Below are positions 56,124-64,000 of a stretch of DNA of 64,000 bases, piece by piece. Each line of letters opens with the position of its first letter. Position 1 is the first letter of the stretch. This DNA comes from Cryptomeria japonica. Its lineage: Eukaryota > Streptophyta > Pinopsida > Cupressales > Cupressaceae. Where the stretch lies: contig NC_081405.1 in assembly GCF_030272615.1 (NCBI RefSeq), forward strand, positions 653,752,920 through 653,816,919, written 5' to 3'. Position numbers and translations under genes: made by a program. Under the pieces are notes generated by a model, which was given only the letters and a program-made list of their open reading frames with translations, did not search any database and was not told the origin of the DNA.

Positions 56124-58388
56124 AAGAGATAGATGAATGGTTTATTGACAATGGTTTCTCTCATCATATGACAGGTGGTAAGAGTAAGTTTGTGACTATG
56201 GAAAAGTATAATGGTGGTGTAGTAAGGTTTGTAGATGAAAAAGATGGTATAATCCATGGTAGAGGTTCTATTTCTCTTGATGGTAAGAATAAAACTAATG
56301 ATTTTTTGTATGTTGAAGGTCTAAAGCATGATCTTTTGAGTGTTGGATAGATGGTTGATAAGGGTTATGATTTCCAATTCAAGAATGGAAAATGTAAGAT
56401 CTAGATTAGCTTTGGAATTGAGATTGCATCAGGTACAAAGACTAAAGGTAATATCTTTCACTTGAATGCTAGTGGTAAAAGTTGTTTGATTTCTTAGATT
56501 GATGAAAGTTGGTTATGGCATAGAAAGATGTGTCATGTGAATTTTGATTGCATGGTTAAGATAAGTTCCACTCAAGTTGTAAGAGATCTACCTAAGATTA
56601 TAAAACCTTCTAATCCAGTATGTAGGGAATGTCAGTTAGGGAAGCAGACAAGAATTTCTTTCAAAACCAAACAATATACTTCTAATGAAATATTGGATCT
56701 TGTGCATACTAATTTGTGTGGTCCCTCTAGAGTGAAAATATTGCAAGGTGACATGTATTTCATGTTGCTAATTGATGAATACTTAAGGATGATCTGGGTT
56801 ACTTTCTTAAGGGAGAAGTCTGAAGAATTGGAAAATTTAAATTTTTTCAAAGATATGATTGAGACAGAGACTAGTCTGAAGCTGAAATGTCTAAGATCTA
56901 ACAGAGGTGGTGAATTTACCTCTAGTGAGTTCAATTCTTACTGTGAAGAGCATGGGGTGAAGAGACAGTTATCTGCTCTGCATACCCCTTAGTATAATGG
57001 TGCTATGGAGAGGAAGAATAAAATAATTCAGGAAGCTGCTAGAACCATGATGATTGAAGGAAATGTTTTGCATATCTATTGGAGAGAAGATGTGAGTATT
57101 GCAGTGTATACTTTAAACCAAGTTCATTTCAAAGGTGATACTGATAAAGGAAAGCAAGTGCACACCTGGAACCAAGTGCAGACTGTTCTAGAAAATCCTA
57201 AGAATGAAGAAGAAGGTGCAAATTCTAGTATAGAAGAAAGATATCAAGAGTTCAAAAATCATGAAAATCCTAAGACTCAAAGGTATGTAAGATTGAATCA
57301 TTCAAAAAATCAGATAATTGGTGACAAGAATAGACATGTGATGACTAGGAGAAGAATTGATGAAGAGTATTGCTTGAATTCTAAGATTGAACCTAAAGAT
57401 GTTGATGAAGCTTGTAAAGATGAAAATTGGGTTAAAGCAATGGAAGAAGAAGTAAATCAGATTGAAAAGAATAAATCATGGATTCCTATTCCCAGATCTA
57501 TGGATAAGAATGTAATTGGAACTAAATGGTTATTTTGGAATAAATTGAATGAGAAAGGTGAAGTTGTTAGGAATAAAGAAATACTTGTTTGTAAGGGTTA
57601 TTCTTAGATGGAAGGTATTGATTTTGAGGAGACTTTTGCTCTTATAGCAAGAATGGAAGTTGTTATACTATTTCTTTCTTATCCTATCTATAAAGATTTC
57701 AAAGTGTATTAGATGTATGTCAAGTTAGCCTTTCTAAATGGTGAGCTAGAAGAAGAGGTTTGCATTGAGAAACCAAATGGATTTTAGCTGACAAAAGAAA
57801 AGGATATGGTTTATAGATTGAAGAAAGAACTATATGGATTGAAGCAAGCTCCAAGAGCCTAGTATGCCAGATTGGATAGGTATTTGATGAAGCATAAATT
57901 CAAGAAAGGTACTTCTAACAGTAATCTGTATTTGAAAATTGATAATTCTAACATCTTGATTGTTGAAGTTTTTATTGATGACATTATATTTGGTGGAAAT
58001 GATGGTTTATGCAAGAAGTTTGAGATGTCTATGATTGGTGAGATGAAATTCCTTTTTAGGATTGCAAATTACTTATTTGGGTGAAGGTATTTTCATATCT
58101 CAGTCTAAGTATGTGAAGGAATTGTTGAAGAAGTTTGGTTTGGATGATGCAAATCCTGTTGGTACACCTATGGTGACCAGATGTAAGTTGACTAAAGATG
58201 ATGGTTCTTTGAAAGAAAATCAGACTAGATACAAACCTATGATTGGTGGATTGTTGTACTTGACTCAGACTAGACCATATAGTATGCATGTTGTTTGTCT
58301 TGTTGCTAGATTTCAAGTTGATCCTAAGGAATCTCATGTTCTTGTTGTGAAAAGAATTTTTTAGATATTTGAAAGGGACTATTGATTT
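56124..58388 (+). pseudogene. E6 copia pol: protease to RNase H, both ends missing
   Basis: Starts inside protease ('EWFIDNGFSHHM', DSG changed to DNG), then pre-integrase 'MCHVNFDCMVKISS..CRECQLGKQ', integrase with HTNLCGP and LRSNRGGEF (both catalytic Asp to Asn) and 'GAMERKNKI', then RT with 'KNVIGTKWLFWNKLNEKGEV', 'VEVFIDDIIFGG' and 'YVKELLKKFGLDDANPVGTP', ending in 'GGLLYLTQTRPYSMHVVCLV' where E7 is inserted at 58389. Gln-to-TAG stops occur at about 56348, 56497, 56991, 57606, 57711 and 57787, and Trp-to-TAG near 57860. A segment between integrase and RT is shortened near 57150. Gag and 5' LTR, expected left of E5, are absent. Confidence 0.88.
58384..58388. other. E7 target-site duplication GATTT, left copy
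   Basis: GATTT is E6 pol sequence directly before the TGTTGAACA end of E7. The right copy lies outside the window, so it is unconfirmed. Confidence 0.5.
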
Positions 58389-58905
58389 TGTTGAACAAAA
58401 TGTACCATTGAGAGGGGGGTGAATCAATGGTTCTTGAAATCTTTTCTCCTTAACAAAGCTTGGAATACCAATTATCAAACTAAACACTAAACAATTAAAC
58501 TAGTAAGATAAAAGTGGATATAGAAAGAGGCAATCACACAAATGCATAATCCACAACACCATATGTATGAGGAAAATCTAATATGGGAAAAACCTTGGTG
58601 AGAAATGCTGCTAGAGTCTACTGCTTCAATCTAGCCTCATGATGAAACAATAGATTACAATGATTTAGGGCACCAACCCAAGGAGCACCAACCCCTGCAC
58701 AAAGCACCAACTTGGTGTAATATAATAAAATACAATTCTAATATAGTGATAGCATCTAGTTGCAAATGAGTTCTGCAACACCTGGTCAATGGATTTTTGT
58801 TGGTTAACAATTTCCTCTTTTTCACTGGTTCTCACACTATCGGTTACCATATTACTCACTTCGATCACTTACCAGTTACTCCCAGCCTTTCTTCTCTCTC
58901 TCTCC

Positions 58906-58942
<37 letters not shown>

Positions 58943-60103
58943 TTCATAGTGTCACACTTGGATGCTTTCCTAACCAATCACTCCTTATCAATTCACTTGA
59001 CTGTTAGAACTATTGCAGTTTGTCGATTACACTGTCTCTACCAGTTAGACCCTCTCACTGGTTCAGCCTGCTAACACACATTGTAACCCTCAAAGAGATA
59101 ACTCTAAGGTATATTATCTTTCTTGTTCAGGCTCTTTTTTTTTCTCACACCTCGCATCAAGCATCAATTGATTTCATCCTCAAGCTAACATATTTATCTT
59201 CTAGGGTTCTTGCCAAAGAAACATTTAAATGGTATTGTGTTAAGTTTAAACCTTCACCAAATTAGATCTGTATTAGATTTGATCCGATATGCTTTTCCAG
59301 AATGGTGATCTGCATCACACCAAACAACACTGCCATCTCCTTGCTTTTTGATGTGCATTTTTTTATTTTAGGATGTCTATGACATGCTTTTCTGTGTTTC
59401 TCTATTAAATGCCATTAATGGCTTGGCTATTTCCTTCAGCAAGAAGATACAAAGACTAGATCTTCTTGTAGGGTCAGTTCAATCATGTTGCCACCTTGTC
59501 TTCCTCAAGCTGCAACATTCTTCCATCCTCCCATTCTTTGTGGGTTCTTCATTAAAGTCGACCTTCTTGCTGACTATTACATCAATGAATACTTCATCAA
59601 CCTCATCATGATCGCCACCTTGTTTCCACCTATCATCCTTGTTGACATCCACCTATGCTCAGTTTCCTATGTTGGCTTGTCATCCTTCCCTAACCAAGAT
59701 TGACTACCAGTTCAACTCACCTTACCAATATAACCTAACTTCACTGGTGGTCCTTCATACCTACTAACCTCTTCTTTGTTGGTGGATCAACTTGGCCTTC
59801 CATCAAACATGCTAGTCCTACTACTCAATCCATTTACTAGCATCATTAAACTTCTCTAAGTATATTGGTTAACATCCTTCAGTTCTTCATTTGCTTCCTT
59901 GCTTTGCCTTGCCAGTGGTCCTTCTTTACCGGTAGATGATGCATTTCATTTGTACCGGTAACATACCTTTGTATCTACTTACAAACATATGGATTGACAT
60001 CATCATGTTTTACTTCACCCATACCGAACACCACTACTTTCTCACTGGTGACCATGCCAAACTAGTTGACATCAATGACAACCTAATACCAATAATGCAA
60101 ACA
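58389..60103 (-). repeat. E7 3' LTR (1,715 bp)
   Basis: Minus strand begins TGTTTGCATTATTGG at 60103 and ends TTTTGTTCAACA at 58389. It has the poly-C block at 58413-58426, the 'GGTTTTTCCC' block near 58580, inverted 'GGAGCACCAACC' units at 58680 shared with S, and a CT/AC microsatellite. A polypurine tract adjoins it on the right. Plus-strand ORFs over it are not coding. Confidence 0.85.
58892..58943. repeat. (CT)n(AC)n microsatellite in E7 LTR
   Basis: About 29 bases of CT repeats with one CCC interruption, followed directly by about 11 AC repeats. A compound dinucleotide microsatellite, probably variable in length. Confidence 0.92.
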
Positions 60104-60357
60104 ATGTCCCCCTTTGGCATTGATGTCAACTCACTGCACCAGTAGATTTTTCCCCCTTTGACACAATGACAAAGGGTTGGGGTTCTTCATTCTCCCCCTT
60201 TGATTTATACTTATCTCCCCCTTAGTAAAATATTCTCTTAGTGATTACAGTTGGTACTAAGACATACGACCCTAAAATTTCCCTATGATGAGCATGTGGT
60301 TCAAGAGATATAGATGCTGCTATGAACTCCCCCTGAGCCATATATCTCCTTATAAAA
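60104..60357 (-). promoter_or_regulatory. E7 multiple polypurine tracts
   Basis: Minus strand CCAAAGGGGGA at 60117-60107, CAAAGGGGGA at 60160-60151, TCAAAGGGGGAGA at 60203-60191, CTAAGGGGGAGA at 60225-60214 and CAGGGGGAG near 60330. The first lies three bases from the LTR. Five spaced tracts in 250 bases match the multi-PPT pattern of Sireviruses. No gene here. Confidence 0.78.
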
Positions 60358-61995
60358 TTAAGTACATGAGGTAGGTGACACAACTCCCAACTTGTGTCTT
60401 AAGTACTCAATAGTGCTTACCGGTAAAGATTTGGTGAAGATGTCTGCCACTTGTTCTCTTGTAGGGATATATTCCATCTTTACTTCCCATCCTTCCACCT
60501 TTTCTCCAAAAAATGATCCTTGATGGCTATATGCTTGGTCCTTGAATGCATCACCAGATTCTTTGATATATTTATGGAACTTGAATTATCACACCAGATG
60601 GAAATAAGCTTAGAGATGTCCACTTATATGTCCTTGAGGGTTTGCTTCATCCAAAGCACCTGAGAATAGCATGTAGCAACAACAATGTATTCTTATTTAG
60701 CAGTTGATAGGGAGACTGAATCCTGCTTCTTACTATGCCATGAGACCAACCGATCACCTAGGAAGAATCCACCACCACTTGTTCTCTTTCGATCATCAAT
60801 GCAACCTACCCAATCAACATCAGTGTATGCTTCCAAGATGAATTCCCCTTGTTTAGGGTACCATAATCAATAATTGAGTGTCCCTTGCAGGTACCTAAAA
60901 ATTCTACTTACGACATTCATATGTGACTGCTTAGGTGTTGCTTGAAATCTAACCACCATGCACACTGCCTACACTATATCCATTCTAGAAGTAGTAAGAT
61001 ACAATAAGTTACCTATCATGGATCTATACAATGTCTGATCCACCATCGCTGATTCATCATTCTTTATTAATTTGCTTCCGGTTACCATGGAGGTACTCAC
61101 CAGTTTGCAGTCCTCCATTTGAAACTTCTTTAACATATCCTTTGCATACTTGGTTTGGGAGATAAAGATTCCCTTATTTAGGTATGATATCTGCAAACTA
61201 AGGAAGTATGTTAATTCTTCAAGCATTGACATCTCAAATTCTAACTACATCTGATTAGTAAAATCTTTGCAAAGAGTGTCCTTGTTTCCTCCAAAAATGA
61301 TGTCATCAACATACACAACCACAATGATCATGTGATTTCCATCTGCCTTGATGTATAGATTTCTTTTAGCACTCCCCTTTTTGAATCCTTTCTCCTTTAG
61401 ATACTGATCTAACCTTGAATACCATTCTTTGGGAGCCTTCTTTAAACCATACAGGGCTTTCTTCAACCGACACACAAAGTTTTCATCATCATGTAACAGA
61501 AACCCTTGCGGTTGCTCCATCTACACTTCTTCCAAATTTCCATTGAGGAAGGCGGATTTTAAATCCATTTGATATAACTTATAACCCTTGTAGGTTGAAA
61601 AAGCTAGAAACATCCTAATTTCTTCTGGTCTAGCCACCAGTGCAAATGTTTCTTGAAAATCGATGCCCTCTACTTTAGAGTAACCCTTGCACACAAGTCT
61701 AGCTTTACGCCTAACAATTTTACCTTCTTCATTCATTTTATTTCGATAGGCCCATTTGGTGCTAATGATGTTCTTGTCTTTCAATCTAGGGACTAATTCC
61801 TACGTCTTGTTCTTCTCAATCTACTACAACTCTTCTTCCATGTCATCCATCCATTTATGACTTTTGTTGGCCTCATTGAATGTTTTAGGTTCTACTTTAG
61901 TCATAAGGAAAAAATTGACTTGTTCATCATTACAGACAAGTCTTCTCCTAGTCTTCACACCATCACTCTTATTATCTAAAATTTGTTCTTTCAGG
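60358..61995 (-). pseudogene. E7 copia RT and RNase H
   Basis: RT with 'KNIISTKWAYRNKMNEEGKI' (61784-61521), 'KKALYGLKKAPKEWYSRLDQ' and the intact 'VVYVDDIIFGG' active site (61520-61245), 'YLTTSRMDIV' (61232-60969), then RNase H with 'AYTDVDWVGCIDDRKRTSGG', 'WCDNSSSINISKNLVMHSRT' and 'YIPTREQVADIFTKSL', ending at a TAA at 60358. About seven in-frame stops interrupt it, but there are few frame changes. It is the most complete RT-RNase H after E4. A tail matching 'MQINHLKEQILDNKSDGVKT' links it to the integrase part. Confidence 0.88.
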
Positions 61996-63284
61996 TGGTT
62001 TATCTGCACATACTAGTTAGGGACCTTTTTTGGATGCTTCTTCCGGTTCATTTTCTGACTGAGCTTCATCACAAGAATCATCATACCAGTTCACTTGTGC
62101 TTGTCTTCCTTTCAGCATATCATCATAAACTATTACATGCACACTCTTAATGACTCTTCTTAGTCTTTTTTTATAGTATTTGTAGGCCTTGTTGTTTTTT
62201 GAGTAACCAAGGAAGATCCCTTCATCACTCCTAGATTCAAAACTAACTAAACCATCCATATCCCTTTTGATAAAACACTTGCTTCCAAATACCTTGAAGT
62301 ACTTGACTGATGGTTTCCGGTCATACATCAACTCATAAGGTGTCATTTTGCTATTTGTTCTTAGTTGAACCTAGTTCAAGGTATATGCAGCAATATGAAC
62401 CGCTTTCTTCCAATACATGTCTAACAAACTTGCCTCATTTAACATGGTTCTACCCATCTCCTTGATAGTCCTATTCTTCCTTTCTACCACATGATTTTGT
62501 TGTGGTGTCCAGGGGGCTGCGTATTGCCTTCTAATTCCATGTTTTTCATAGTAATCTTTAAACTCATTTGATCTGAACTCTCCACCCCTCTCTAATCTTA
62601 GATATTTCATCTTGCACCCACTTTCCTTCTCTACCATCTTCTGAAAGATCTTGAATCTGTCAAATGCTTTTGATTTATCTTGTAGGAAAGTGACCCATGT
62701 CATTCTTGAATAGTCATCAATGAAGAGCATAAAATATATGTCATCGACAAGAGCTCTTATCCTACTCGGACCACATAGATGTGTATGTATAATTTCAAGT
62801 GGTCTTGAGGTGTTGTGTTCTTTTATCTTGAAGCTCACTCTAGTCTGCTTCCCTTTCACACATTCATCACAAAATGTGCTTACAGATTTGATAATGGGTG
62901 GAATATTTCTTACACAACCCTTTTTCTTACTGCAACTAGATTATCAAAATTTATGTGGCCTAATATTTTGTGCCACAACCAACTTTCATCCACTTGTCCC
63001 AACATGCATTGGGATTCAAAATATTCATTTAGATTGTATACATTACCATCTGTCCTCTTGCCTTTGGCTACAATCTAACTGGTACTCTCCTTTATTTGGC
63101 AGTCGGTAGAATCAAAGGTGAATTTATAACCTTTATCACACATTTGACTCACACTCAACAAATGGTGCTTGAGGCCTTCCACATAATACACATCATGTGC
63201 TTTCAGTTTGCCTTCAATGTTTAGAGTACCTTTTCCCTTTATCTTGATTGATGTGTTGTCTCCAAACCTTACTGAGCCACCATT
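61996..63284 (-). pseudogene. E7 copia integrase and pre-integrase region
   Basis: Pre-integrase 'WLWHKILGHINFDNLVAV..CDECVKGKQTRVSF' (about 63000-62830) gives the HHCC zinc site. The integrase core at 62859-62371 has HTHLCGP (first catalytic Asp to His), LRLERGGEF (second changed) and 'QQNHVVERKNRT'. The C-terminal part at 62346-62017 ('MTPYELMYDRKPSVKYFKVF', 'DEGIFLGYSKNNKAYKYY') is typical of copia. A stop at about 62371 separates the two parts. Catalytic losses make it inactive. Confidence 0.88.
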
Positions 63285-64000
63285 TCAGTCTTCAATTTTG
63301 ATAAATTTATTTTTATCACCAGTTATGTAGTTGGAACAACCACTATCTACAACCAATAGATTTCTTCTTTCAACATGTAAGGAAGTTTGCACTATTAGAC
63401 TTGATTCCGCTTTGTCCTTTTCTTTCTCAACCCAAATTGGTTGAGTTTCCTTCTTCTTATCAGCTACAATTTTGTGCTCCAGTTTTGCTACTGGTTCCTG
63501 ATTAGCATATGTCCTCTTCTGCTTGATTTTCCTATCCTTACAAAGATTTTCTATATGTCCAAACTCTTGACAGTTATAGCATTTCACATTTATATTGAAA
63601 GATGAATCTTTGAAACTATTGTAGGACACCGATTTACTCTTCCTACATTCAATACTCCTATGACCAAATCCATTGCATTGATAACATACAACATTCATAT
63701 CCTAGAGTGCATTAAATGGATTTCTACTTTCATAACTCATAGTGGGCTTATTTGTTAATCTACAATCAGCTAACCTATTGCCAAATTTGTTACACTGGTA
63801 ACAATAACCATGAAAGTTTGGAACATATCGGTTAGGTTGCCTTGGTCCTGCAAACCTTTGTCTCATTGGGGTCCTTCCTTTCATGCTGATAACTCTAGTG
63901 AATCCTTCATGATCAACCCTTGTATTTATCCTCAAATTTTCATTTCGGTACATTGAGTGTGGCCTCTGGTTCATTTATCATTATGTATATCGGTTTGTGT
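63285..64000 (-). pseudogene. E7 copia gag C-terminus and protease, partial
   Basis: Three CCHC-type motifs: CYQCNKFGNRLADC (His to Asn) in 63974-63702, then CYQCNGFGHRSIEC and CYNCQEFGHIENLC in 63698-63285. A Lys/Glu-rich linker follows, then protease 'LLVVDSGCSNYITGDKNKFI', with the DSG active site intact. TAG at 63702 replaces a probable Gln, and TGA at 63285 a probable Trp. The UBN2 part, 5' LTR and start lie beyond the window. Multiple knuckles set it apart from the single-knuckle E2/P/E4 Gags and bring it closer to ORF1 of N. Confidence 0.85.

Noticed and set aside
58789-59703. Plus-strand ORFs in 58789-59703
   Set aside because: They lie entirely in the E7 LTR, include the microsatellite, and show no domain.
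1-64000. Host protein genes, tRNA or rRNA genes
   Set aside because: All recognisable coding regions belong to LTR elements; I saw no cloverleaf with A and B boxes and no rRNA-like segment, though a weak, intron-split host exon in 5225-9960 cannot be excluded by eye.

Overview
This window looks like heterochromatic nuclear DNA from a large-genome land plant. A gymnosperm is my inference from the style of the elements and the extent of nesting; nothing in the sequence fixes the species. I see no convincing host gene, tRNA, rRNA or CRISPR array. Nearly everything is LTR retrotransposon, mostly Ty1/copia with traits of the Sirevirus (SIRE/Maximus) lineage: initiator-Met primer sites, several AAGGGGGA-type polypurine tracts before the 3' LTR, and ACCGGT motifs in the LTRs. 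One Ty3/gypsy unit is Tat-like, with two RNase H domains. All coding regions are broken. I name the units E1-E7, P, N, S and T/H2 for reference.

Left end. E1 (minus strand, 1-2210) runs off the window and sits inside the integrase of E2 (minus, 2216-5224). Positions 5225-9960 are non-coding and G-poor or AT-rich, with no family recognised.

Centre-left. T (minus, 9961-23318) is a Tat-like gypsy element: LTR, primer site, gag, protease, extra RNase H, RT, RNase H, integrase, then a long sense-strand accessory reading region between pol and the 3' end. The single LTR at 22155-~23318 also borders H2, a second copy of the accessory region, so T and H2 look like a tandem sharing one LTR. H2 is cut into four pieces (23319-24352, 31939-32324, 48696-50558, 53009-54736) by three later insertions.

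The insertions in H2 are: (1) N (plus, 24353-31938), a non-autonomous copia-type element with a zinc-knuckle ORF1 and a ~1,110-codon ORF2 of unknown function but no protease, integrase or RT; (2) E3 (minus, 32325-48695, target duplication AAATT), which holds the related element E4 (minus), the plus-strand element P, and a solo LTR; (3) S, a 2.45-kb solo LTR (50559-53008, target duplication GATTG). P joins the 3' LTR of E3 to the 3' LTR of E4, best explained by a deletion through recombination between two P copies.

Right end. H2 is fused to a truncated copia gag and LTR (E5, minus). E5 lies in a plus-strand copia pol (E6), which is interrupted in its RNase H region by E7 (minus, 58389 to beyond the window).

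The inactivating mutations show a trend: many in-frame stops are TAG where relatives have Gln, as expected from deamination of methylated cytosine in CAG. Several integrases have also lost catalytic aspartates. The two best candidates for undescribed biology are the ORF2 of N and the accessory region of T/H2.
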